Positions 56,381-64,000 of a stretch of DNA of 64,000 bases are shown piece by piece; positions within the stretch are counted from its first letter, which is position 1; each line of letters starts with the position of its first letter. The position numbers and the translations under genes were made by a program. The notes beneath the pieces are model-generated. The model did not search any database, was not told where the DNA came from, and saw only the letters and a list, made by a program, of their open reading frames with translations. The DNA is from Chloroflexi bacterium HGW-Chloroflexi-2 (GTDB taxonomy: Bacteria; Chloroflexota; Anaerolineae; Anaerolineales; Anaerolineaceae): contig PHBY01000001.1 in NCBI GenBank assembly GCA_002840735.1, positions 248,001 through 312,000 on the forward strand. Reading direction: 5' to 3'.

Positions 56381-57853
56381 TTATGCACCTCCCAGAATTG
56401 CCAGAATATGATTTACGCCAGTCTCTATCAGCGGTACCATCAGACTGGGTACCAATCCGATAACGATCATAAACAAGCTGAGCAATCCAATAACGATTTT
56501 ATCTTTGACAGTGATATCCTTTACTTTGCCTTCGAATTCTTTTGGTAGATCTCCAAAGAAAACCTTGCGTACAACCAGCAAAATATAGGCGGCGGTCACA
56601 ACGATGGAAATCACAGATATGATCGCCACAATCGGTGCTACCTGCCAAACACCCATATAAATGGGTATTTCTGCAATAAAACCGGAAAGACCCGGCATAC
56701 CCATCGATACCAGACCACCAACGATAAATCCAACCATCGCCCATGGCATTACTTTATATAAACCACCCAATGATGCGATATCACGGGTATGTGTTCGATC
56801 ATATACCATACCAACAATAGAAAAGAAGAGAGCTGTCATGACACCATGCGAGAACATTTGTAATCCAGCGCCTAATAATCCATTGTAATTTAAGGATGCA
56901 AATCCAATTAACACCAACCCCATATGTGACACCGATGAAAAACCAATCACATATTTAAAATCTTTTTGAATCATGGCGATAAAAGCGCCGTACACCACAT
57001 TGATCGTCGCCAAAACCATTATCCAGGTAGCCCAATGCCTGGCGCCTTCAGGCAATAACATGATCCCTACTCGTAGTGCTGCAAAAACGCCAACTTTCAT
57101 CTCGACACCTGCCAATAACATTGAAATCGCTGTTGGGGCTGCCACATGACCATCCGGTGCCCAGGAGTGAAATGGGAAGATACCTCCTAATATTGCAAAT
57201 CCAAGGAAGACAAATGGGAACCAAATTCTTTGCATCTCTACGGAGAAACCGGCGTTTTCAAGCAACAAAAGATCGAATGTCTTCTCAGGTGAAGCCTGGT
57301 AAATAGCCAATGCGCCAATCAAAGCCAGGACAGAACCAATAAATAAGTATAGTGTAAGCTTCATACCGCCATAATTACGGGTTTTGGGGTATCCCCATAT
57401 CACAATCATCAAGTACTTCGGAAAAACTGCTAATTCGAGGAAAAAGAAGAGCAAGAATAAATCCAGTGAGGAAAAAACACCTAAAACACTGGTAGCTAAA
57501 AACATAAGATAGGAGAAGAATTCGTTTGGACGGTTATCAATATTCCATGAAACCATCACACCCGAAAAAACAACCAGTCCTGTCATCACCAGCATAGCAA
57601 CACCAATACCATCTACACCCAGATGGTAGGATATTCCCAATTGGGGTAACCACGGGAGGTACTCTGTGAATTGATAGCCTGCTTTCTCGATACTATAACT
57701 CGCCCAGATAAGGAGGGTTAATAAAAGCACAAGACTGGAAGCTGCCAGTGCTATCGGCCTGATCCAACCGGGTTTCTGACGCCCAAATAAAAGGATGATC
57801 AGTCCGGCGATTAGTGGTATAAAAATGGTTACACTCAGGATAGGAAAATCCAT
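56381..57853 (-). CDS. nuoM: NADH-quinone oxidoreductase subunit M, second copy
   Basis: 490 residues. Antiporter-like subunit with the key Glu in FLLFFFLELAVFPKYLM, a conserved FPFHSWAPDGHVAAPTA segment, and KYVIGFSSVSHMGLVLIGF. It is clearly NuoM-like but diverges from the 516-residue NuoM just upstream, so the pair is not a recent duplication. GAGGTG lies five bases before ATG. It sits between the first nuoM and nuoN with 12-base and 0-base gaps. Two NuoM copies in one operon point to a complex I with an extra antiporter module. Confidence 0.93.
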   Translation of the reverse strand: MDFPILSVTIFIPLIAGLIILLFGRQKPGWIRPIALAASSLVLLLTLLIWASYSIEKAGYQFTEYLPWLPQLGISYHLGVDGIGVAMLVMTGLVVFSGVMVSWNIDNRPNEFFSYLMFLATSVLGVFSSLDLFLLFFFLELAVFPKYLMIVIWGYPKTRNYGGMKLTLYLFIGSVLALIGALAIYQASPEKTFDLLLLENAGFSVEMQRIWFPFVFLGFAILGGIFPFHSWAPDGHVAAPTAISMLLAGVEMKVGVFAALRVGIMLLPEGARHWATWIMVLATINVVYGAFIAMIQKDFKYVIGFSSVSHMGLVLIGFASLNYNGLLGAGLQMFSHGVMTALFFSIVGMVYDRTHTRDIASLGGLYKVMPWAMVGFIVGGLVSMGMPGLSGFIAEIPIYMGVWQVAPIVAIISVISIVVTAAYILLVVRKVFFGDLPKEFEGKVKDITVKDKIVIGLLSLFMIVIGLVPSLMVPLIETGVNHILAILGGA

Positions 57854-57865
57854 TCCATCACCTCT

Positions 57866-59401
57866 TTAGAAGAAAAAATTTACTGCATGATTGATTAAAT
57901 TCAATAATGATGCTGGCCAGATTCCAATCCAGAGCATCAAAACCATCAATGGAGCGATCACCCAAACTTCCCGAGTACTGATTTCCGGGATCGCCAACCA
58001 ACGATCATTTCTTGGACCGTGTAAGACACCGGCAATAGCCTTCAGAATATAGACGCCTGTAAAGAACAAACCGATCATGGATAAAGCTGTGGCAAGCGGG
58101 AAAATTCCCCAGGCACCTCGCACCACAAGGAACTCAGAGACAAAACCATTCAATCCTGGTAAGCCCAAAGCTGCCATTGCTGTAAACACAAAAATGGCTC
58201 CATATTTGGGTAGAATTGGCCACAAACCACCCAATTCATCTAACTGACGGGTGTGGGTGCGATCATATATGACACCTACCAGGAAAAACATTCCTGCAGA
58301 TGTTAATCCATGGTTGAACATTTGAAGAATGGATCCGTTTAACGCGATCGTGCCGCTTTCAATAACCCCGTTGTCTGTTGATTGCCAGGCAAAGGCAGCT
58401 GCAGCAATCCCTAAGACAACAAAACCCATATGATTGATGGATGAGTAAGCCACCAACCGTTTCAAATCTTTTTGCGCAAAAGCTGCCAGAGCTCCAAAGA
58501 TGATGGCTGCTGTGGCTAAAACTGCCAATGCTCCAGCATAACGATTCGCTTCGACCGGGAAAAATGGAATAACCAGTCGAATAAACCCATAAGCGCCTAA
58601 TTTTAATAGAACACCAGCCAGGATCATTGATCCAGCCGTGGGTGCTTCAGTATGGGCATCCGGTAACCAGGTATGCACTGGCCAGATCGGCACTTTGATG
58701 GCGAATGCCAACACGAAAGCCCAAAAGGCGATTGTCTTAACTGAAGTTAATGAAAGCCCTAACGGTATTGCATGTTGGAAATTTTCTTCGGTTAACGTTG
58801 GCCATAATTGGTATATTTTTACCAGATCGAAACTTCCTGTTGTGATACCAACAATTTGTATCGAGAGTAGCAATCCCAGGGACCCTGCCATGGTAACCAG
58901 GATAAATTTGAGAGCAGCATAATTGCGTTTTGCCCCCCCCCATTGGTTGATTAGAAAATACATGGGGATTAAACCAATTTCCCAAAATAAGAAAAACACC
59001 AATAAATCTAAGGAAATAAATACACCCAGAACCCCTGTTTCCAGGAATAAAAACAGTGCCATATAAGCTTTGACCTGATCCTTGATTCCATAGGAAGCCA
59101 GGATGGCTAATGGAGTCAGTATTGTTGTCAGGAGAACCATTGGTAACGAAATGCCATCCACACCAAAGTGGAAAGATGATCCGATAGCAGAAAACCAGGG
59201 TAAAAATGTCTCAAATTGAAAACCAGGTTGGGTTTTGTCAAACTGGAACCATAAAAGAATCGATAACAAGAACGGAATTAAGGAACTTCCAAAAGCGACC
59301 CATCTAATCGTGTTTTTGTTGCTTGTTGGTAAAATAACAACCAGAATAGCTGCCAGGGTTGGAAGTAAAAGAATGTAAAAAAGTAGATTATTTTCCATCA
59401 T
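57866..59401 (-). CDS. nuoM: NADH-quinone oxidoreductase subunit M, first copy
   Basis: About 511 residues from ATG 59401, preceded by AAGGA; a TTG at 59416 is also in frame but has no site. Antiporter-like motifs include VFFLFWEIGLIPMYFLINQW, KVPIWPVHTWLPDAHTEAPT and LVAYSSINHMGFVVLG, the closest to classical NuoM. It follows nuoL and precedes the second nuoM. With the key Glu and Lys residues kept, it should be an active proton-pumping module. Confidence 0.94.
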   Translation of the reverse strand: MMENNLLFYILLLPTLAAILVVILPTSNKNTIRWVAFGSSLIPFLLSILLWFQFDKTQPGFQFETFLPWFSAIGSSFHFGVDGISLPMVLLTTILTPLAILASYGIKDQVKAYMALFLFLETGVLGVFISLDLLVFFLFWEIGLIPMYFLINQWGGAKRNYAALKFILVTMAGSLGLLLSIQIVGITTGSFDLVKIYQLWPTLTEENFQHAIPLGLSLTSVKTIAFWAFVLAFAIKVPIWPVHTWLPDAHTEAPTAGSMILAGVLLKLGAYGFIRLVIPFFPVEANRYAGALAVLATAAIIFGALAAFAQKDLKRLVAYSSINHMGFVVLGIAAAAFAWQSTDNGVIESGTIALNGSILQMFNHGLTSAGMFFLVGVIYDRTHTRQLDELGGLWPILPKYGAIFVFTAMAALGLPGLNGFVSEFLVVRGAWGIFPLATALSMIGLFFTGVYILKAIAGVLHGPRNDRWLAIPEISTREVWVIAPLMVLMLWIGIWPASLLNLINHAVNFFF

Positions 59402-59419
59402 ATTTTCCTTAATCAATCC

Positions 59420-61594
59420 CTAAAACAATATCCAATAGAAGATAAAACCACCCAGTAATGAAAATGCGAGCGCAAGTATCATATAGTCCTGAATCCGGCC
59501 AGATTGTGTGACTTTGAGATTGGTTCCGATTTTCCTTGTCCAGGACGCGATGTTGTCACCACCGCGATTGATCACCGGTAAATCGAACCAATATCTGAAT
59601 TTATCACCCAACCAGATGCTTATGCTTCCTATTCCATGCAGGAAGCCATCAAAAATCTTTTGATCAAAGAATTGATAGACAATTTTTTCCGATACCCATT
59701 GGGCGGGCTTAATGAATACCAATTGATAGAACTCATCAATATAATATTTGTTTGCCAATACTTTATAGAATCCGGAGAGTGACCACTCCAATGGATCTTT
59801 ATCGGTTTCTTTGATCCTGCGGTAAAGGAGTCCACCCAGGAATAAACCGCCCAGGCTAACAACCAGGGAGGTGATCAATGGGATAGAGCTATGATGTTCA
59901 ACCACAGCATGTTCTCCATGCAGCATGGTCCCTAAAAATGTCTCGAGCCAGTTAGGAACCAGACCTCCAATGACAGGGAAGTATTCTGGTATACCCACCC
60001 ACCCGATTGTGATGGCAAAAAATGATAATACGACCAATGGAACTGTCATAGTACTGGGTGTCTCGTGCGCATGTTTTGCAGCTTCAGTACGTGCTTCACC
60101 TAGGAATACAAGCGAAATCTGCCGCATTATATAAAAAGCCGTAATAAACGCGGATATTGCCAACACCCAAAATACAATACTGAAGCCCCCATTGAAAGCT
60201 CCGGAAAGGATTTCATCTTTGGACCAAAAGCCTGCTGTTATAAATGGAAAACCTGCCAGGGCGAACCCTCCAATAACAAAGGTTGCAAAGGTTTTCGGCA
60301 TTTTTTTATAAAGTCCGCCCATGTTATACATATCCTGAGGATCAATGTGTTCCTGTGTATGTAATATCCCATGCTCCATGCCGTGGATAATCGATCCTGA
60401 TCCGAGGAATAACAAGGCTTTAAAGATGGCGTGGGTTACCAGATGAAAAGCTGCGGCAACATAAGCGCCAACGCCTAAAGCGGCAATCATGAATCCCAAT
60501 TGAGAGATGGTGGAATAGGCAAGCACTCTTTTCACATCTCTTTGGGCAACCGCAATTGTCGCAGAGAATAATGCAGTAAATGAACCAATCACGGCCATCA
60601 CCAGCATGGGTGTGGTGAGTGCTGCTCCTCCATCCCAACCTGCTGACAGCACCGGGAAGAACCGTAACGCCAGATAAACACCGGCTGAAACCATCGTGGC
60701 GGCATGAATCATTGCTGAAACCGGGGTTGGGCCTTCCATTGCATCCGGCAACCAAACATGCAATGGGAATTGGGAGCTCTTGCCAACTACACCCATAAAT
60801 ATGAGCAATCCGATCAGCCCAGCCCAGGACAAACCGAGAACTGGCGACATGGATGTGGCGAGATAGTGAATAACATCCTCAGAAAAAATTACTTCGTATT
60901 GAAGACTGCCTGTAATGGTGTAAAGAGCTGCCAGACCAATCAACATAAAAACATCGCCAATACGGGTAGTTAGAAAGGCTTTTTGAGCGGCAGCTTTTGC
61001 GGATGGTTTGGCATACCAGAAACCGATCAACAGGTAAGAGCATAAACCCATAATTTCCCAACCAATATACAGGGTCAGTAAATTGTTGCTAACCACCAGC
61101 AAATACATGGCAAACGCGAATAATCCAAAGAAACCGAAAAACCTGGCATACATCGGCTCGATCGAAGGAACATGCTGATGTTTTCCTTCTTGATCGATGA
61201 TTTCCGCTCCATGTGGTGGCAGTCCAGGTCGATCATGATCCCCTTCAGGTTGACCAAAATTATGATATCCAACACTGTAGATAAAGATCATTAGAATGGT
61301 CCAGGAGACGAAGAACAAAGTGATTGTTGTAAGGGGGTCGACCTGCACACCAATTTTCAACCATGTTTCACCAGTTGGTAACCAGGAAATTGAACTGGTA
61401 AGCCCCTCTTCAATGACCTCCTGATTCGTTACTGCAAAAACAAAAATGATCATACTGAGCAACCAGGAGATGGCAGCTGAACCGATGGCCAATGAATGGC
61501 TCAGGCGATTGTTTTTATAGGTTACCAAAAAAATGATAAAGAAAGCCAGAAGTGGTGCTAATGGGATCAACCAGGTGATGAGTTCATAATTCAT
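59420..61594 (-). CDS. nuoL: NADH-quinone oxidoreductase subunit L with extended lateral helix
   Basis: 724 residues, about 110 longer than E. coli NuoL. The antiporter core is normal (LYIGWEIMGLCSYLLIGFW, KSSQFPLHVWLPDAMEGPTP, LAYSTISQLGFMIAALG). A ~40-residue hydrophilic insert lies near residue ~110-150 (QPEGDHDRPGLPPHG). The C-terminal lateral helix region, residues ~616-704 from KYYIDEFY to GRIQDY, is 89 residues, against roughly 60 in ordinary NuoL as recalled, ending in a final membrane helix. A longer lateral helix is needed to clamp an additional antiporter subunit, which fits the second nuoM. Confidence 0.94.
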   Translation of the reverse strand: MNYELITWLIPLAPLLAFFIIFLVTYKNNRLSHSLAIGSAAISWLLSMIIFVFAVTNQEVIEEGLTSSISWLPTGETWLKIGVQVDPLTTITLFFVSWTILMIFIYSVGYHNFGQPEGDHDRPGLPPHGAEIIDQEGKHQHVPSIEPMYARFFGFFGLFAFAMYLLVVSNNLLTLYIGWEIMGLCSYLLIGFWYAKPSAKAAAQKAFLTTRIGDVFMLIGLAALYTITGSLQYEVIFSEDVIHYLATSMSPVLGLSWAGLIGLLIFMGVVGKSSQFPLHVWLPDAMEGPTPVSAMIHAATMVSAGVYLALRFFPVLSAGWDGGAALTTPMLVMAVIGSFTALFSATIAVAQRDVKRVLAYSTISQLGFMIAALGVGAYVAAAFHLVTHAIFKALLFLGSGSIIHGMEHGILHTQEHIDPQDMYNMGGLYKKMPKTFATFVIGGFALAGFPFITAGFWSKDEILSGAFNGGFSIVFWVLAISAFITAFYIMRQISLVFLGEARTEAAKHAHETPSTMTVPLVVLSFFAITIGWVGIPEYFPVIGGLVPNWLETFLGTMLHGEHAVVEHHSSIPLITSLVVSLGGLFLGGLLYRRIKETDKDPLEWSLSGFYKVLANKYYIDEFYQLVFIKPAQWVSEKIVYQFFDQKIFDGFLHGIGSISIWLGDKFRYWFDLPVINRGGDNIASWTRKIGTNLKVTQSGRIQDYMILALAFSLLGGFIFYWILF

Positions 61595-61606
61595 TGATAT
61601 CCTCCA

Positions 61607-61927
61607 TTAACCTTTGAGTACATTAATATCTGAAGCAACAACGGTTTTTCGCAGCCGGTATACAGCAATGATGATTGCCAATCCAATTGCTACTTCGGCA
61701 GCAGCTGCGATGATCACTACAGCTGCAAAAACCAATCCGTTGATTTCTGTGTATCCAAGGGATTGAGAATGATAATGCCAGAATGCCAGAATATTAATAT
61801 TGACTGCATTTAACATTAGCTCAATACTGATCAACACAGCCACAGCATTCTTTCGGGAAATAGCGCCAAACATGCCAACACTGAATAACACTGCGGCTAA
61901 AATTAAATACCAGGAAAGTGGGATCAT
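61607..61927 (-). CDS. nuoK: NADH-quinone oxidoreductase subunit K
   Basis: 106 residues, three membrane helices. The helix-2 Glu (LISIELMLNAVNIN) and helix-3 Glu (AAAEVAIGLAIIIAVYR), both part of the proton path, are visible. The start overlaps the nuoJ end by 4 bases. Confidence 0.94.
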   Translation of the reverse strand: MIPLSWYLILAAVLFSVGMFGAISRKNAVAVLISIELMLNAVNINILAFWHYHSQSLGYTEINGLVFAAVVIIAAAAEVAIGLAIIIAVYRLRKTVVASDINVLKG

Positions 61928-62451
61928 TTGTTCTCCCCTCCTTTTTTGTCCATGGCAATATAAACACCCCCAACCAGAGCCCCTAAAAGTAATAATGACG
62001 CAAGCTCAAAAGGTAGAGCATAACCTGCCGGGTCCAGTAATCCTTCTCCAAATGCGATGATGCTCTCCTGTCCTTGAAATTCCAAAGGTACCAGTGTTGT
62101 ACTGATTACAGCACTGCTGGAAAGCTGACTGATGAAAATCACAGCAAATATCAGAACAAGTAACATCACAATCCCCCATGATCGATTGATTTGAATTTCG
62201 TCATCGCTCATAATGTTCCTGGTTAACATGATGGCAAATATCAAAATAATAGCGATCGCCCCGATGTAAACAAGGATTTGTACTGCTGCAAAGAAACTTG
62301 CCTCTAATAAAGCAAAAATGATCGCTACACCCATCAATGTAACAATCAGCCATAAAGCTGCATGAAAGATTTTCCGTAAACTGACCACAAATATGGCGGA
62401 GAGAATTGTGACCAGAGAGACGAGGATAAAAACAATTTGTAAGGGAGTCAC
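61924..62451 (-). CDS. nuoJ: NADH-quinone oxidoreductase subunit J
   Basis: 175 residues, five membrane helices. The conserved third helix with the pi-bulge region reads AAVQILVYIGAIAIILIFAIM. It starts one base after the nuoH stop, so nuoI, normally between H and J, is absent here. The C-terminal helix ends LASLLLLGALVGGVYIA. Confidence 0.93.
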   Translation of the reverse strand: MTPLQIVFILVSLVTILSAIFVVSLRKIFHAALWLIVTLMGVAIIFALLEASFFAAVQILVYIGAIAIILIFAIMLTRNIMSDDEIQINRSWGIVMLLVLIFAVIFISQLSSSAVISTTLVPLEFQGQESIIAFGEGLLDPAGYALPFELASLLLLGALVGGVYIAMDKKGGENK

Positions 62452-62452
62452 A

Positions 62453-63685
62453 TTAACCTCCTGTTTCCGATTGAGTAAATGGGTTTGTTGGTTGTGCTAA
62501 AGCTCGCTTTTTAGTAGAGACTACTTTTCGCTCTTTTTCTTTTTCACACTTCCTGACGATCGCAAATCCAACCACATATAATGCCACATTAATCACCAAA
62601 AAAATTAGAACTTGCAGCCATTGATTCGTGCCTTCAATCAATTTTGTTACAAAAGCGACGACGATAAACAAAGCTAAAGCCAATGGTGTCAGAAATTTCC
62701 AGGTGATTGCCATCATCTGATCCACACGGAAACGTGGCAAGCTACCTCGAATCCAAACACCCAGGAACCAGACAATTACAGATTTGATTAGCAAATAAAC
62801 AAAACCCAAAATCGGTATTTGCTCAGCGCCTGGACCTCTCCATCCGCCGAGGAATATTGATGAAAAGATCACCGCGGATGTAAATGCTCTTAAGAAGTCA
62901 GCCACATAAAACATGCCGAATTTAAGACCGGAATATTCCACATTAAAGCCTGCAACCAGCTCTGACTCAGCCTCGGCTAAATCAAAAGGCGCACGGCCAT
63001 TCTCTGCAATTGAAGCGATGAAGAAAATAAAAGCACCTAACGGAAGAAAGAAGATATAAGCTATATTTTGCGATTTTACAATATCTCCCAGTGCCATGGA
63101 GCCTGATAATATGACTGAAGTCAACAAAACAATCGCCATTGGAACTTCGTAGGAAATCATCTGCGCAGAGGCGCGGAAAGCAGCCAGCATGGAATATTTG
63201 TTGTTGGATCCCCAACCAGCCAGAATGACACCAAGCTCTCCCAACCCTCCTACACCGAGGATGAACAACAAAGCGACATTGAGATTCGATCCACGTACAC
63301 TATCTGAAAAAGGAACGACTGACCATAATAAAAGAACGGATGCAACGGAAATTATGGGTGCGAGATGGTAAGGGATAGGATCAACTTCATCAGGAATGAT
63401 GTGTTCTTTAATAAATATCTTTAACATGTCTGCAACGGGTTGAAAAATTCCCCATGGACCAACTCTATTTGGACCTAATCTATCCTGTAGTCTACCGATG
63501 ATTTTTCGTTCAGCCCAAATGAGGATCAATGTAAATAACAAAGCCCCTGTCCCGAGAATGGCTGCACCAATTAAATACACAATGAAGGTTTGCCACTCTG
63601 GTGCGACCCCCCAATTTTCCAATAATTGCACAATCCAGTTTTCAATTCCAATGATTGGGTCACTTAAGAATTCCAGTATTTTCAT
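62453..63685 (-). CDS. nuoH: NADH-quinone oxidoreductase subunit H
   Basis: About 410 residues from ATG 63685, preceded by GAGAG; an upstream in-frame start at 63736 would overlap nuoA. It is the quinone-proximal membrane subunit. Motifs ERKIIGRLQDRLGPNRVGPWG, AENGRAPFDLAEAESELVAGFNVEYSG and RGSLPRFRVDQMM are diagnostic. A ~30-residue charged, lysine-rich C-terminal tail extends past the last helix. It lies 20 bases after nuoA, with nuoB-G not between them. Confidence 0.95.
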   Translation of the reverse strand: MKILEFLSDPIIGIENWIVQLLENWGVAPEWQTFIVYLIGAAILGTGALLFTLILIWAERKIIGRLQDRLGPNRVGPWGIFQPVADMLKIFIKEHIIPDEVDPIPYHLAPIISVASVLLLWSVVPFSDSVRGSNLNVALLFILGVGGLGELGVILAGWGSNNKYSMLAAFRASAQMISYEVPMAIVLLTSVILSGSMALGDIVKSQNIAYIFFLPLGAFIFFIASIAENGRAPFDLAEAESELVAGFNVEYSGLKFGMFYVADFLRAFTSAVIFSSIFLGGWRGPGAEQIPILGFVYLLIKSVIVWFLGVWIRGSLPRFRVDQMMAITWKFLTPLALALFIVVAFVTKLIEGTNQWLQVLIFLVINVALYVVGFAIVRKCEKEKERKVVSTKKRALAQPTNPFTQSETGG

Positions 63686-63705
63686 GCTATATCTCTCTTT
63701 TGGAA

Positions 63706-64000
63706 TTATTGCCAGGTTAAAGCATCTTTTCGCCACACATATAAATACCCACCTAATAGGATGAGTATAAATATGATAGCTTCAACAACTGCAAATAATG
63801 CTAAATTCCCATAAGCAACTGCAAATGGGAACAAAAACACTATTTCCACATCAAAAATTAAGAAAATTAATCCATACAGATAATATTGGATTTTAAATTG
63901 AATCCATGTAGGGTCAAAAGTTTCCATCCCACATTCATAAACCGAATTCTTAATTTTTGTTGGTTTTTTGGGTGATAAGAGGCGTGCCAGAAAGATGGCT
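63706..64000 (-). CDS. nuoA: NADH-quinone oxidoreductase subunit A (5' end beyond the window)
   Basis: The open frame runs from the stop at 63706 to the window edge, giving ~97 visible residues; the missing N-terminus is about 20-35 residues. The diagnostic segment NSVYECGMETFDPTW (the YECG loop) is followed by helices FKIQYYLYGLIFLIFDVEIVF and a final helix. An internal ATG at 63927 is not the start, because the conserved YECG lies upstream of it. Confidence 0.93.
   Translation of the reverse strand, partial: AIFLARLLSPKKPTKIKNSVYECGMETFDPTWIQFKIQYYLYGLIFLIFDVEIVFLFPFAVAYGNLALFAVVEAIIFILILLGGYLYVWRKDALTWQ

Overview
The window reads as one continuous chromosomal segment of an anaerobic, fermentative bacterium with moderately low GC. 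The best guess is Chloroflexota, Anaerolineae-like. This rests on lineage-typical content: a TIGR03663/Agl23-type membrane protein, an ECF sigma factor paired with a DUF5667 protein, LysM-M23 lipoproteins, a bacterial inositol-phosphate synthase and a b-delta ATP synthase fusion. No rRNA or marker tree was available, so the class is an inference. I see no prophage, insertion sequence or CRISPR array.

Layout. 1-4991 (+): 3' end of selA, an M24 peptidase, tsaD, an ECF sigma/zinc anti-sigma pair, and a small redox cassette (zinc ribbon, two-domain glutaredoxin-like protein, OsmC). 4991-13372 (-): an MFS exporter, then a probable envelope operon read leftward (inositol-phosphate synthase, NodB-type lipoprotein, three paralogous LysM-M23 lipoproteins). 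13816-20392: an AAC(3)-DUF4910 fusion, tRNA-Pro(CGG), a class V aminotransferase-fold protein, manA, mnmA and a DUF4395 membrane protein. 20389-27025 (-): indolepyruvate:ferredoxin oxidoreductase with an ADP-forming acyl-CoA synthetase, SUI1/YciH, and three tandem small heat-shock proteins. 27212-28764 (+): a second ECF sigma factor with its DUF5667 partner. 28876-38821: an MFS protein, a large membrane glycosyltransferase-like protein ending in an NHL propeller, a small frameshifted gene, a DMT exporter, a ubiquitin-like sulfur carrier with a tungsten aldehyde oxidoreductase, a small membrane protein and a GNAT. 39047-49383 (+): clpC, gmd, LMW phosphatase, MazG-like, LOG-like, proS, a helical repeat protein, rpsO, pnp. 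49569-50588 (-): an EcsC-like zinc-ribbon protein in a loosely packed stretch. 50967-64000 (-): murE preceded by one long energy operon, nuoA-H-J-K-L-M-M-N then atpZ-B-E-(F-H fusion).

How it fits together. IOR, ADP-forming acyl-CoA synthetase and AOR are ferredoxin-linked enzymes for oxidising amino-acid-derived 2-oxoacids and aldehydes, with ATP made by substrate-level phosphorylation. The reduced ferredoxin they produce could feed the complex I encoded at the right end. That complex I membrane arm has two NuoM genes and a NuoL whose C-terminal lateral-helix segment looks about 25-30 residues longer than usual, the signature of a two-NuoM complex I with an extra pumping module. The electron-input genes (nuoB-G, nuoI) are not in the visible part of the cluster, and the F1 genes are not next to the Fo genes.

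Most interesting items: the two-NuoM cluster with extended NuoL; the b-delta fusion lacking the delta N-terminal domain; the AAC(3)-DUF4910 fusion; the triplicated LysM-M23 lipoproteins with a helical domain that may be a second catalytic module; the NHL fusion to an Agl23-type protein; and the isolated EcsC-like zinc-ribbon gene.
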